The notes beneath the pieces are model-generated. The model saw nothing but the letters and a program-made list of their open reading frames with translations. It made no database searches and was not told where the DNA came from. Below, piece after piece: positions 35,794 to 45,416 of a DNA stretch of 64,000 bases. The DNA lies in the NCBI GenBank assembly GCA_002238685.1, contig MPMV01000010.1, positions 1 through 64,000 on the forward strand. The letters are read 5' to 3'. This stretch comes from a bacterium EF100-94H03 bin56 (lineage in GTDB: Bacteria; Pseudomonadota; Alphaproteobacteria; SP197). How positions within the stretch are numbered: position 1 is the first letter of the stretch; each line of letters starts with the position of its first letter. The position numbers and the translations under genes are program-made.

Positions 35794-36304
35794 CTTCCGC
35801 AGTGCGGCACACGAACCATGGGTAGGGCACCCATCGGGCGCGGGGGTCCCGCTTCGGACTCCCGAAGTGTGTCCAGTTTAGCAGTATCGGGGCTGAACTG
35901 ATGTTCGAGGCCCTGTGCGGGCGCTGAATTCTGATTCTGCTTTTTTCCCTCTGCCTGCGATCGCGGAGCGGCCTGTGACAGTGCCCTCAGTTCCTTGAGC
36001 AGGTCGATGGCGGCGTCATCGTGATGGTAGAGGTTGGCGTCTGCACGGAATGCCCGCACAATTCCGCCTGGCTCGACCGGCTGGACCGTCCTCGTCCAAC
36101 GGGAGAAGGGAACTGAATGAAGGTCGCTCCACGCCGACGCGCCTCGAATTCCACAGCCACGATGCCGTCACCCGGGCGAACGCGCAGCATGCCGGTCACC
36201 GTTCCTGACATGTTCGCCCCGAGGTGCCCTGAACAGCGCCGGAACGCCCGTCGTGCGTCCCGGTGATATGGCGCACGCCTTTGGCATGAGACGAGGGAGA
36301 CATC
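35794..36304. other. Intergenic stretch with two small hairpins
   Basis: About 510 bp without a supported gene. Two short hairpins follow phnN: ATGGGT/ACCCAT (35818-35834) and CTTCGG/CCGAAG with a 4-nt loop (35852-35867), possibly ending the long operon. A minus-strand frame around 35990-36220 has coding-like composition, but I recognise nothing in it. Confidence 0.35.
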
Positions 36305-37837
36305 ATGACCAGGACCCAACCCAACATCGTGATCATCATGGCCGACTTCATGAGCGCCCTGGCGCTGCCCATGTACGGCGACGGCACGATCAGGGCGCCC
36401 CACATGAAGCGGCTCGGCGAGGAGGGCGTCGTCTTCGAGAACGCGTACTGCAACGCTCCCCTGTGCGGACCGTCCCGCGCGTCTTTCCTGACGGGACTCC
36501 TGGCCTCGAAGGTCGGTGTCTACGACAATGGCAGCGAGCTTCCGGCCAGCATTCCCACCTTTGCCCACTACCTGCGCCTGGAGGGCTACCGGACCATTCT
36601 TTCCGGCAAGATGCACTTCGTGGGTCCCGACCAGTTGCACGGTTTCGAGGAGCGGCTGACGACCGACGTGGTGCCGTCGGATTTCGGCTGGGGGCCGCCG
36701 CCTGGAGGCGCGCGCTGGGAAGACGAGGAGTTTCCCGACTACCCGAATCTCGATGAAGTCATCGATGCGGGCCCCTGCGTGCGCTGCCTGGGAATCGATT
36801 TTGACGACGAGGTGACCTTCACCTCGGTCAACAGGATCTACCAGTTGGCCCGAGAAGAGGCCGACCGTCCCTTCCTGATGACTGTCTCGTTCATCCAGCC
36901 CCATCCTCCCTTCGCCTCACCGGCCGAGTACTGGGACCGCTATGACGACGGGGACATACCCATGCCGGCAGTGGCGTCGCTCCCGGTCGATGCCCACGAC
37001 GAACTGAGTCGCCATCTTCATGAATACGGCGGCATGGGGCAGACCGGCGTGACAGACGCTCATGTCCGCCGGGCACGTCACGCCTACTACGCGATGATCA
37101 GTCACATCGACGACAGGATCGGACAAGTCCTCGGCGCGCTCGAGGCTTCCCGCCTCGACACCGACACCATCGTCGTCATTACCGCCGATCACGGCAACAT
37201 GCTGGGAGAGCGCGGCCTGTGGGGGTTGCGCACCTTCTTCGAGTGGGCCGAACGGGTGCCTCTCGTGTTTCACTGTCCCGCCGCATTTGCGGCAAGGCGG
37301 GTGCGCACGCCCGTCTCGCTCGTCGATGTACTCCCGACACTGGTGGACCTCGCCGGCAACGAGGAGGCGTACGGCATCGCAAGTCCGGTCGACGGCAGGA
37401 GTCTCGCGCATGTCCTGCGCGGAAACGGCGCACTCGCCCCGCGCGATGTGCTGGCGGAGTACTGCGGCGAGGGTGTGCCGGCACCGTGGTTCATGATCAG
37501 GCGCGGTCGCCACAAGTTCGTCCATTGCGAGACAATCGCCCCCTTGCTGTTCGATCTTGCCCGGGATCCGGAAGAGCGGGTCGATCTGGCACAGGATGCC
37601 GCGCATGCGCCAACACGGGAGGCCCTGCAGCAGGAGATCCTCAGGCAATGGGATGTGGCCGGCCTGCCGGGCATGGTGGAGGAGAGCGTCCGGCGCCGCT
37701 CCACGATCTTCGAGGCCAACAGGCGCGGCCGGCCGCCGGTGTGGGACTACGCGGTCACCAGCGATCCTTACCACGCCTACCAGCGCAGCTATCGCGAGGC
37801 GTGGCAGAGGACGGAGGAGCGCGCCCTCCTTCGATAA
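36305..37837 (+). CDS. betC: Sulfatase of the choline-sulfatase type
   Basis: 510 aa, the length of choline-sulfatase. Hydrolyses choline-O-sulfate to choline and sulfate. Seen: NIVIIMADFMSALALPMYG (first metal Asp), NAPLCGPSRASFLTG (C-x-P-S-R, the Cys converted to formylglycine, near residue 57), SGKMHFVGPDQLHGFEERLTTDVVPSDFGW (the long block typical of BetC), TADHGNMLGERGLWG (metal Asp-His) and a C-terminal WDYAVTSDPY extension as in the choline-sulfatase C-terminal domain. Oddity: the residue after the first Asp is Phe, where most relatives have Gln or Asp. No signal peptide. No betI/betA operon is adjacent, although a GMC dehydrogenase lies at 17.6 kb. Confidence 0.82.
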   Translation: MTRTQPNIVIIMADFMSALALPMYGDGTIRAPHMKRLGEEGVVFENAYCNAPLCGPSRASFLTGLLASKVGVYDNGSELPASIPTFAHYLRLEGYRTILSGKMHFVGPDQLHGFEERLTTDVVPSDFGWGPPPGGARWEDEEFPDYPNLDEVIDAGPCVRCLGIDFDDEVTFTSVNRIYQLAREEADRPFLMTVSFIQPHPPFASPAEYWDRYDDGDIPMPAVASLPVDAHDELSRHLHEYGGMGQTGVTDAHVRRARHAYYAMISHIDDRIGQVLGALEASRLDTDTIVVITADHGNMLGERGLWGLRTFFEWAERVPLVFHCPAAFAARRVRTPVSLVDVLPTLVDLAGNEEAYGIASPVDGRSLAHVLRGNGALAPRDVLAEYCGEGVPAPWFMIRRGRHKFVHCETIAPLLFDLARDPEERVDLAQDAAHAPTREALQQEILRQWDVAGLPGMVEESVRRRSTIFEANRRGRPPVWDYAVTSDPYHAYQRSYREAWQRTEERALLR

Positions 37838-37943
37838 CGGCCCTCCCCCGCCGCCCCTTCGGTGCGGCCTGCACGACAGGGACGGTATCGCGAACCGGAG
37901 AACAATGCGGGGCGCCAGCGCCCGGAAGGCAAGGGAGACCACG

Positions 37944-38831
37944 ATGCGCGTTGCCGGATGTGTGCTGTTGGCTTGGCTGATCCTGGCGCTCACGCCGCAA
38001 ACAGGATCGGGCGACGAGCTGCACATCGCGGCCTGGAACCTGGAGCATCTCGACGACAGCGACGGCGACGGCTGCGTCGGACGCAGCGATGCCGACTATG
38101 TGGACCTTGCCCGGCGGATCGAGGAACTGGACGCCGATATCATCGCCTTCCAGGAGGTGGAGAACGAGGCGGCGGCGCGCCGGGTGTTCCCGGCATCCGA
38201 CTGGCACGTGGAGGTGTCACGGCGCCCGCCGATGGAGAGCAGCCAGGCCTGCTGGGACAGACCACAGGCGCGGCTCGGTCACCTTGCGACGGGGTTCGCG
38301 GTCCGGCACGGCGTTCAGTACCGTCGCAACGAGGACCTGGCAGCGCTAGGCGCCGACGGCGCGTTCCAGCGATGGGCAACCGACATCGTCGTGACGTCGG
38401 GAGGCCGGGAACTGCGCCTGCTCTCGGTCCATCTCAGGACCGGATGCTGGGGCGCCAATCAGGACGGCGACAGCGGCAGCACGGAGAGCTGCGCGACGCT
38501 GCGCGGCCAGTTCGAGCGGCTGAAGGTCTGGGCCGACACCCGCCTGGCAAAGGCTGAAGCCTTCGTCATCCTGGGAGATTTCAACCGCCGCCTGACGCTC
38601 GCCGGCGACTGGGCGTGGCGCCTGCTTTCGCCGGCCACGGCACCGCTGTTGCTGCTGACGGAGGGTGTGCCGTTCCTCTGCGACCCGCGCTTCCCGGCGT
38701 TCATCGATCACATGGTGGCCGGAGGCGGTGCGGAGGACATGCTGGTGCCGGGATCCTTCCGGGAGACTCCTCGGCGCGATCCGCATCCCGACCATTGCGC
38801 CATATCGACAGTGTACCGGCTCGGAAGTTAG
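37944..38831 (+). CDS. Secreted endonuclease/exonuclease/phosphatase-family protein
   Basis: 295 aa with a Sec signal peptide (MRVAGCVLLAWLILALTPQ). DNase I-like fold: IAAWNLEHLDDSD (N of the metal site), IIAFQEVENEAAARRVF (catalytic Glu), LLSVHLRTGCWG (His), FVILGDFNRRL (G-D-F-N) and a final HPDHCAIS (Asp-His pair). Complete set of EEP catalytic residues. Exported, it may cut nucleic acids or phosphoesters outside the cytoplasm. Its ATG at 37944 follows AAGGGAG. It lies 106 bp after the choline-sulfatase gene. Confidence 0.87.
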   Translation: MRVAGCVLLAWLILALTPQTGSGDELHIAAWNLEHLDDSDGDGCVGRSDADYVDLARRIEELDADIIAFQEVENEAAARRVFPASDWHVEVSRRPPMESSQACWDRPQARLGHLATGFAVRHGVQYRRNEDLAALGADGAFQRWATDIVVTSGGRELRLLSVHLRTGCWGANQDGDSGSTESCATLRGQFERLKVWADTRLAKAEAFVILGDFNRRLTLAGDWAWRLLSPATAPLLLLTEGVPFLCDPRFPAFIDHMVAGGGAEDMLVPGSFRETPRRDPHPDHCAISTVYRLGS

Positions 38832-38843
38832 TCCGGGTCGTCC

Positions 38844-39100
38844 CATGGTCAGCATCGCGTCGAACAGTTCCTCTATCGCGAGATTCGCCTGGAAGAATTG
38901 CTCGATTCACCGACGACGTACGCTACCGGATGCCGGCGCGTGAAACGGTCGACGGGCTGCCCGACGCTGTTTCCGCCGATGGTGAGATGGCGTGTTTCGA
39001 TGACGGCAAGGAGTTCCTTGCCATCCGCATCAAACGTCTGCGCTCATCGCTTGCTCATGCGGAGCAGCCACACTGGCCACCATGTCAGACCGCCTTCCAG
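38844..39100 (+). pseudogene. Remnant of aromatic-ring-hydroxylating dioxygenase beta (small) subunit
   Basis: One frame reads HRVEQFLYREIRLEELL (38848 onward). After a frameshift near 38905 another reads RIARFTDDVRYRMPARETVD, then GEMACFDDGKEFLAIRIKRL and AHAEQP. These are the N-terminal blocks of ring-hydroxylating dioxygenase small subunits ('v.qFLy.Ea.LLD...w..lF.dDv.Y..P.Ret' and 'D...fl..Rv.Rl.tg.ahaE.P'). Only the first 80-85 residues remain, in two frames, and no large subunit is near. A dead fragment. Confidence 0.72.
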
Positions 39101-39139
39101 GAGCGAGTGCGCCGCCGGGCGCCCAACCTGAAACTGCCG

Positions 39140-40369
39140 TCAGACCGGAAGATGGCTGAGTCGAAGCCTGGTCTGACGCACACAGAGGTGACCAATCACC
39201 GCGAAGTTCATCGCGTTGAAACCAAACCCGGCAAGGAACGCGTGCATGTAGGTACCGGTGGCGTCATGGAGTGCGCCTCCCAGCCAACCGCCCAACGCCA
39301 TGCCTATGGCGGCGAACAGATAGGTTGTGGCCACTCTCCAGCCAATCTGATTGCCTGGAAACCAGTGCCTGATCATCAGGGCGTAGTTGGGCATGATTCC
39401 GGCAAAGCCGATGCCGAACATGAATGCAGCAAGATACAGACCGACTTCGGTGTTCACGAAGGCGAAGGCCAACAACATGACCGCCTGGGCACCCGAAGCG
39501 ATCAGCATTGATCTGACCGCTCCGATCCTGTCGGCAAGCAGACCGAATCCGATGCGGCTGAAGAACGATGCGGCAAACAGCACTGACAACATGCTGGCAC
39601 CGGTAGAACGCGAGAATCCTATGTCGGTCGCATGGCTGATGAGATGAACGATCGGCATCGCCATCGCCGTACAGCAACCCACGACCGCAAGGCACAGCAG
39701 GGCCTGCACCGTTCCAGGAGAGTATCCCAACACTGTAAACTCACCCATGCCGTAGCCCTGAATTGCTTCGGCGGGCGCTATCGGTGGTTTCGGTTTCAGG
39801 AACAATGCGAGCGGCACAAGTGTTGCCAGCGCAAAAAAACCGAAATAGAGATACGTTTCCCGCCAGCCCACGGAATCGTTCAGCAACCTTATGACCGGTG
39901 GCCATATTGCTCCAGCCACACCCTGGCCCGACGCGATGATCGCTACTGCAAGACCCCGGCGCCGATCGAACCATCGTGTGGCATTTGCAATGAGCGGCGC
40001 AATCATTGCCGCTTCGCCAAAGGCACCGATAAGCAACCCATTGGCGACATAGAAATCCCATCGTGCGCCTGCGTGGCTGGCGACTATGGCGCCAAGACAG
40101 ATCATGACCGAGCCGAACAGGACTGGCTCGATCACGCTTCGCCTGTCCATCCACAGGCCCATGGCAATGCCACCCACGCCACTGCCCATCATCAGCAGGG
40201 AAAACGCCAAAGATGGGCCCGCACGGGGCCACTCGAAGTCGGAGGCAATGTCCTTCAGGCTGACAAAGAGAATGTTGGGTGCCGCCATGGCGATGGTCCC
40301 GATCGCCAGCGATACGGCGAGGATGACCCAGCCATAGCGGACTTCGATGCTGTCAGCGCGTCGGGTCAT
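39140..40369 (-). CDS. MFS transporter (oxalate/formate antiporter- or MCT-like)
   Basis: 409 aa with about 12 hydrophobic segments. Seen: YGWVILAVSLAIGTIAMAAPN at the N-terminus, MGLWMDRRSV (loop 2-3), ATRWFDRRRGLAVAIIASGQG (segment 4-5 region with 'RWF.rrRG.A.gi..sG.g', typical of OFA/monocarboxylate MFS proteins), and LLADRIGAVRSM (loop 8-9). Likely imports or exports a carboxylate. It is followed on the same strand (upstream in transcription) by the 2OG oxygenase gene, 80 bp apart, so the two may form one operon. Confidence 0.87.
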   Translation of the reverse strand: MTRRADSIEVRYGWVILAVSLAIGTIAMAAPNILFVSLKDIASDFEWPRAGPSLAFSLLMMGSGVGGIAMGLWMDRRSVIEPVLFGSVMICLGAIVASHAGARWDFYVANGLLIGAFGEAAMIAPLIANATRWFDRRRGLAVAIIASGQGVAGAIWPPVIRLLNDSVGWRETYLYFGFFALATLVPLALFLKPKPPIAPAEAIQGYGMGEFTVLGYSPGTVQALLCLAVVGCCTAMAMPIVHLISHATDIGFSRSTGASMLSVLFAASFFSRIGFGLLADRIGAVRSMLIASGAQAVMLLAFAFVNTEVGLYLAAFMFGIGFAGIMPNYALMIRHWFPGNQIGWRVATTYLFAAIGMALGGWLGGALHDATGTYMHAFLAGFGFNAMNFAVIGHLCVRQTRLRLSHLPV

Positions 40370-40450
40370 GGCACCCGCTCTTCAGGAGCCAGAGGATGCT
40401 TGCCGGACTGCACCGATGATGGCGTCCGGGCCGGTCATCGTGTTGCTCCC

Positions 40451-41458
40451 TCAGGCCGCCACCGCATCTCCCATGACGTCGGCGTAGACGTCCAGATCGG
40501 CGAAGTCATCCTTCATGTGATCGGCGTAGGTGAACGGCCGTCCGCCCTCGTCAAGGGCAATCGCCTCGGCAAATCCGGGCTCCAGGAAGAAACCCAGGGA
40601 ACAGCGGTCCAGTCCCGTACCGACCACCCTGTGCGGCGTACCCGCGATACGGTCGCGGGTCATCAAGGCCATGGCGCGCCCTGCGTGGATCGAAAGCCGC
40701 CCGTTGCCTGACGGCACCTCGTACCATGTGCCGTCGCGGCTTTCGTACTGCAGGCCGCCGATCCGGTCCTGCCAGAGCACCGAAAGGACACAGGCATCGG
40801 TATGGCGGTGGGTGATGATGCGTCGCCCTGCGGCGTCGACCCGCTCTGGCAGGATCTCCCTGTGCGCGGCGACGAAGTCGTCGGGCGCTGGCGGATAGTG
40901 CAGGATGCGGAGCGTGCCGTTGCCGTCGTTGAACTTGCTCATCATGGTTCCGACATCCTCGTCGAGCGCACCGGCAAGCGCGGCCAGGACCGCAACGGAA
41001 AGTGCGCGCAGATCGTCAAAGAGCGCCTCGGCTCCGGTGCGCCAGCCTGCATGGGGCTCGCGTGTCGGCCACTGGTTCGCCTCTTCCAGGAATCGCTTTA
41101 CCGGATGACCTTGCGGTGCGCGGGACGGCTCATTCGGTCCGAAATCGAAAATCTCGTTGTGGGCCCAGCCTCTCTCCTCGGGCAACGGAAAAAATCCGCG
41201 GTAGCAATGTTCGGCGTCGGCACGGTGCCGTCGCGTGGCGAGGGCCAACCGTTCGGGCTCAGGCAATTCGAAGAAGCGGAGCAGGTTGCCGATCCGGGTA
41301 TCGAGCGACGCTGCACCGGGCAGGCCTGTCGCGACAAAGCCGTTGGATGTCTCCATGGCCGCCAACATGGCCACTCCCGTATCGGCCACATCGGCTTTGG
41401 TGCCATCGAACAGCGCTGACAAATCGACGGCCCGGAGCGTGGGAAAGGTGCCTGGCAT
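40451..41458 (-). CDS. Isopenicillin N synthase-like Fe(II)/2OG oxygenase
   Basis: 335 aa from ATG 41458; a longer frame extends to 41557. Seen: an N-terminal DIOX_N-like part (LRAVDLSALFDGTK, GFVATGLPG), CYRGFFPLPEERGWAHNEIFDFG, RIITHRHTDACVLSVLWQD (H-x-D of the iron site), GGLQYESRDGTWYEVP, IHAGRAMALMTRDRIAGTPHRVVG (distal His) and CSLGFFLEPG. The R-x-S that binds 2-oxoglutarate is replaced by RCSLGFF, a common variant. Neighbour of a carboxylate-type MFS, suggesting import and oxidation of one small molecule. Confidence 0.83.
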   Translation of the reverse strand: MPGTFPTLRAVDLSALFDGTKADVADTGVAMLAAMETSNGFVATGLPGAASLDTRIGNLLRFFELPEPERLALATRRHRADAEHCYRGFFPLPEERGWAHNEIFDFGPNEPSRAPQGHPVKRFLEEANQWPTREPHAGWRTGAEALFDDLRALSVAVLAALAGALDEDVGTMMSKFNDGNGTLRILHYPPAPDDFVAAHREILPERVDAAGRRIITHRHTDACVLSVLWQDRIGGLQYESRDGTWYEVPSGNGRLSIHAGRAMALMTRDRIAGTPHRVVGTGLDRCSLGFFLEPGFAEAIALDEGGRPFTYADHMKDDFADLDVYADVMGDAVAA

Positions 41459-41950
41459 AGTCCAGTCTCCATCATTGACAGATCGTGGACCTGTTGAGCG
41501 AAGCGCCGTGGTTCCGGACGGCGAGGATACAGTGCTGAATCCGGCGGGACCGGTCAACAGCTACTGGCCATCTGCTTCACGCCGGAAACTGACCGGTCAC
41601 GGCCGCCTCAACGAACCCCCGGGCGGCATGTTCGTCACACTGCTCGTGTCATGGTCCGTGTCTGTCAGAAGACTCCACCCCCGCAGGTGATACGGCACAA
41701 GTCTGCCGGACTCATGGCGCCTCAGATGTCCTCCAGAACTCAGACCGGAACCGCGAGGGCCACCGGATGCAGACCTACTCGCCGGCATGGCCTCCCGGCC
41801 GGGGCGCGGTAGAGATGGCACGATTGGCGCAAGCTGAATACGACCGAATGACGCGCTTGCATCCAGTCGGGGCGTCCACATACTTCCATGGATGCTCCAT
41901 GCGATGCTACGGCCTCGGTGCGGCGGAAAGCGCATGCGAAGGAGAGTTCT
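41459..41950. other. Intergenic stretch, no gene recognised
   Basis: About 490 bp between divergent genes (2OG oxygenase on minus, 3-hydroxyacyl-CoA dehydrogenase-like on plus). Should hold both promoters. I see no RNA gene, repeat or recognisable remnant. Confidence 0.3.
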
Positions 41951-42946
41951 ATGACAGTCCCTGCAACGCTCGATACCGTTGCGGTCGTCGGCAATGGCCT
42001 CATGGGCCACGGAATGGCCCAGACTTTTGCAGTTGCGGGCCACCGGGTCGTCATGATCGGCCGGCGCGAGGAGAGTCTCGCCGCGGCGACGAACAGGATT
42101 GCCAAGAGCCTCGCCGCCTTCGAAGCGCAAGGGCTGGTCACGTCCGGCGAAGTGAGCGCCGCCCTCGGTCGCATCCGCACCTCGATCAAACTCGAGGACG
42201 CGGCGGATGCGCAGCTCGTCCTCGAGGCGGTTCCGGCCGATCGGAGTGTGCAGGACGAAGTGTACGGGCGGCTGGACGAAGTTTGCGCCCCGCCGGCGAT
42301 CTTCGCTTCCGGGAGCGGGCAGCCCGCCAGCGAGCTCGTGTCGAACGTCACGCACCGTGAGCGTGTCGTCGCCGCCCACTTCTGGTATCCACCGCAGCTC
42401 ATTCCCCTCGTCGAAGTCTGCGCCGGACCGGAGAGCGACCCGGACGTGGCGCCGTGGCTCTGCGATGTCCTCCGGGCGGCCGGAAAGGAGCCGGTGATCG
42501 TCGACAAGGAGGTTCCGGGTTTCATCGGCAACCGACTTCAGTATGCGATACTGCGCGAAGCCTGGGCACTGTGGGCGGAGGGGGCAGCATCGGCCGAGGC
42601 GATCGACACGGTGGTCAAGGCATCCATCGGGCGGCGTCTCGGGATTACCGGACCCATCGAGTCGGCCGACATCGGAGGCCTTGATACGCTGCACGCATTT
42701 GGAGCGTACCTCATACCGCACCTGAAGACGGGTTCCCAACCCGCTTCGGCGGTGACAGAGCTGGTTGATGCGGGGCATCGCGGCTTGCCCTCGGGGCGAG
42801 GCGTATACGACTGGAGCGCCCGCGACGGCGCGGCGTTGCTCAAGGAGCGCGAGGAGGAGCTGTTCCGTCACCTCGCCCGGGACAAGGCCGAGCGCCGACA
42901 TCTTGATGCTACGCAACCCGGTCAGCCTCCGGCTCGCGGAGGGTAG
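41951..42946 (+). CDS. 3-hydroxyacyl-CoA dehydrogenase-family NAD-dependent enzyme
   Basis: 331 aa. N-terminal Rossmann domain: VAVVGNGLMGHGMAQTFAVAGH (GxGxMGxG), then ADAQLVLEAVPADRSVQDEVYGRL (the 'D.viEa..E....K...f..L' block) and FASGSGQPASELV. HFWYPPQLIPLVEV stands for the catalytic H-F-x-x-P block, followed by GKEPVIVDKEVPGFIGNRLQYAILREAW. Short C-terminal domain (SADIGGLDTLHAFGAYL). It fits small enzymes such as L-carnitine dehydrogenase, L-gulonate dehydrogenase or hydroxybutyryl-CoA dehydrogenase; which one is open. GGAGAG precedes ATG 41951. Confidence 0.87.
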   Translation: MTVPATLDTVAVVGNGLMGHGMAQTFAVAGHRVVMIGRREESLAAATNRIAKSLAAFEAQGLVTSGEVSAALGRIRTSIKLEDAADAQLVLEAVPADRSVQDEVYGRLDEVCAPPAIFASGSGQPASELVSNVTHRERVVAAHFWYPPQLIPLVEVCAGPESDPDVAPWLCDVLRAAGKEPVIVDKEVPGFIGNRLQYAILREAWALWAEGAASAEAIDTVVKASIGRRLGITGPIESADIGGLDTLHAFGAYLIPHLKTGSQPASAVTELVDAGHRGLPSGRGVYDWSARDGAALLKEREEELFRHLARDKAERRHLDATQPGQPPARGG

Positions 42947-43178
42947 GTGTTTCCACGCCAGGCTCAGGAGTGAGGTCTCAACGTCTGGGGTCGTTCATTG
43001 AACCGTCGCCCGACGGTTCCGGAAGACGCAGCGGTCCTTCTTGCAGCAGAGCGTTCAGGGCGGCCGGGGCGGGTAGAAACCGGACGATCATCGATTAGGA
43101 CAGGCGGCCACCTCCCGGTTTCTGTGATACGGTTCATGACGGCGCAGGCGACATTCCGCAGGTTCAAGAGGGCAGGAC

Positions 43179-45416
43179 GTGGACCAGGACGCATTGCAGT
43201 ATCACGAGGCCGGCCGGCCCGGAAAACTGGCAATCCGCCCGACCAAGCCGCTCGACAACCAGCGCGATCTTGCGCTGGCCTATTCGCCGGGTGTCGCCGA
43301 GGCGAGCAGCGCGATCGCCGAACGGCCCGAAGACGCGGCGCGCTACACGGCGCGTGCCAATCTGGTGGCGGTGGTGACCAACGGCTCGGCCGTGCTCGGC
43401 CTCGGCAATATCGGGGCGCTGGCGGCGAAGCCGGTCATGGAAGGCAAGGCCGTCCTGTTCAAGCGATTCGCCGACATCGACGTGTTCGACATCGAGATCG
43501 ACGAGAGTGACCCGGACGCTCTGGCAGACACGATCCGGCGGCTCGAGCCGGCCTTCGGCGCGATCAACCTGGAGGACATCAAGGCTCCCGACTGCTTCCT
43601 GGTCGAGAACCGGCTGAAATCCGAAATGAACATCCCGGTCTTCCACGACGACCAGCACGGCACCGCCATCGTGGTCGGCGCAGCGGTTGTCAACGGCATG
43701 CATCTGCTGGGCAAGGACCTGGGTCGGGTCAAGCTGGTCTCGACCGGCGGAGGAGCGGCCGGCATCGCGTGCCTGAACCTGCTCGTGGACCTGGGGCTGA
43801 AGCGCGGGAATGTCTGGCTGGTCGATACCGGCGGGCTGGTCCACACGGAGCGCGAGACGGAGCCGCACAAGGCGGCCTTCGCCCAGGACACTGACGCCCG
43901 CACGCTGGATGACGTGATCGACGGCGCGGAGATCTTTCTCGGCCTTTCCGGGCCCAATGTTCTGAACGCCGATCAGGTCGGGCGCATGGGCCCGGAACCG
44001 ATGGTCATGGCCCTGGCCAATCCGGTACCGGAAATCATGCCCGAAGAGGTTGGAGCCGTGCGCCCGGACGCCATCGTCTGCACCGGCCGGACCGACTATC
44101 CCAATCAAGTCAACAACGTCCTGTGCTTTCCGTTCATCTTCCGCGGCGCTCTGGATGTCGGCGCGACCGGCATCAACCGGGAGATGGAGCTCGCCTGCGT
44201 CGAGGCCCTGGCGGCCCTGGCACGCGAAGGCATCACCGACGAGGTCGCCCGCGCCTATGGCGAACAGCGTCTGCGTTTCGGCCGCGACTACCTGTTGCCC
44301 AGGCCGTTTGATCCGCGGCTGCTCGACGCGATCGCCCCGGCCGTGGCCGAAGCGGCGATGGACAGCGGCGTGGCGACGCGCGCCCTGCCCGATCTCGACG
44401 CCTACCGCGCACGGCTCTCCAGCTTCGTCTACCGCACGAGTTTCCTGATGCGGCCGATCTTCGACAGCGCCCGCGCGGCGCCGCGCCGGGTGATCTTCGC
44501 CGAGGGCGAGGACCGGCGGGTGTTGCGGGCAATCCAGAACGTGATCGACGAGGCCATCGCCGTCCCCATAGCCGCAGGGCGGGCGGACCGGATCGCTGCG
44601 CTGTGCGCCGAGATGGGTCTGCGCATTGCGCCCGGCCGGGATTTCGAGGTGTTCGACTACGACAACGAAGACCTGATCGAGCGATACGGCGCGAAGCTCC
44701 ACAGCCTGCGCGCCCGCGACGGCATCGGCCCGGAGGCCGCCCGCAAACTGTTCCGGACCAGCGATACGCTGGCCTCGGCGATGCATGTCCGCGAGGGCGG
44801 GGCCGCCTGCCTGATCTGTGGCACCACCGGCCACTATTCGAGCCACCTGGAGCGTATCGACCAGATACTGGCCACTGGAGCGGAAATCGTCTCGGCCCTG
44901 GTGCCGCTGATCATGGATACCGGTACCGTTTTCATTGCCGACGGCTATGTGAATTACGAGCCGGGGGCCGAGGAAATCGCGGGAATCTGCCGCGCAGCGG
45001 CGGCACAGGTGCGCGCCTTCGGCCTGACGCCGCGGGTCGCGCTGATCAGCCATGCCAATTTCGGCGCGCATCGCAGCCCGAGCGCGGCCCGGATGCGACG
45101 CGCCACCGAAATCCTCGCCGAGACCGGCGCCGATTTCGAGTTCGAGGGCGAAATGCAGCTCAACCTGGCCTTCGACAAGACGGCGCGCGACCGCTTCCTG
45201 CCCGCGGCGCGGCTGACCGACCGGGCCAATATCCTGGTCTTTCCGGGCATGGATGCGGCCAATGCGGCGATTCACGCGCTGTCAGCGCTCGGCAACGCCC
45301 AGCCGATCGGCCCGATCCTGCTCGGCTATGGCGGCGCGGCCCATATCGTGACACCGGACGCCACCGTACGCGGCCTGCTCAACGTCGCCGCCATTGGAAG
45401 TGCGGGAAAGGTCTGA
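43179..45416 (+). CDS. maeB: NADP-dependent malic enzyme with C-terminal phosphotransacetylase-like domain
   Basis: 745 aa, the MaeB/TME hybrid architecture of alphaproteobacteria. Converts malate to pyruvate plus CO2 with reduction of NAD(P). Malic domain (residues 1-430): DLALAYSPGVAEAS, VTNGSAVLGLGNIGALAAKPVMEGK, INLEDIKAPDCF, FHDDQHGTAIV (metal Asp) and the nucleotide loop STGGGAAGIACLNLL. C-terminal PTA-like domain (about 430-745): RVIFAEGEDRRVLRA, GGAACLICGTTG, EGEMQLNLAF and ILVFPGMDAANA. The PTA part is known to be regulatory rather than catalytic in these hybrids. GTG start at 43179 after AGAGGGCAGGA. Confidence 0.95.
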   Translation: MDQDALQYHEAGRPGKLAIRPTKPLDNQRDLALAYSPGVAEASSAIAERPEDAARYTARANLVAVVTNGSAVLGLGNIGALAAKPVMEGKAVLFKRFADIDVFDIEIDESDPDALADTIRRLEPAFGAINLEDIKAPDCFLVENRLKSEMNIPVFHDDQHGTAIVVGAAVVNGMHLLGKDLGRVKLVSTGGGAAGIACLNLLVDLGLKRGNVWLVDTGGLVHTERETEPHKAAFAQDTDARTLDDVIDGAEIFLGLSGPNVLNADQVGRMGPEPMVMALANPVPEIMPEEVGAVRPDAIVCTGRTDYPNQVNNVLCFPFIFRGALDVGATGINREMELACVEALAALAREGITDEVARAYGEQRLRFGRDYLLPRPFDPRLLDAIAPAVAEAAMDSGVATRALPDLDAYRARLSSFVYRTSFLMRPIFDSARAAPRRVIFAEGEDRRVLRAIQNVIDEAIAVPIAAGRADRIAALCAEMGLRIAPGRDFEVFDYDNEDLIERYGAKLHSLRARDGIGPEAARKLFRTSDTLASAMHVREGGAACLICGTTGHYSSHLERIDQILATGAEIVSALVPLIMDTGTVFIADGYVNYEPGAEEIAGICRAAAAQVRAFGLTPRVALISHANFGAHRSPSAARMRRATEILAETGADFEFEGEMQLNLAFDKTARDRFLPAARLTDRANILVFPGMDAANAAIHALSALGNAQPIGPILLGYGGAAHIVTPDATVRGLLNVAAIGSAGKV

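Noticed and set aside
43164..45275. 703-codon open frame antisense to the malic enzyme gene
   Set aside because: High-GC coding DNA leaves long antisense frames open; the plus strand has complete malic enzyme and PTA domains, and the antisense product shows no family pattern.
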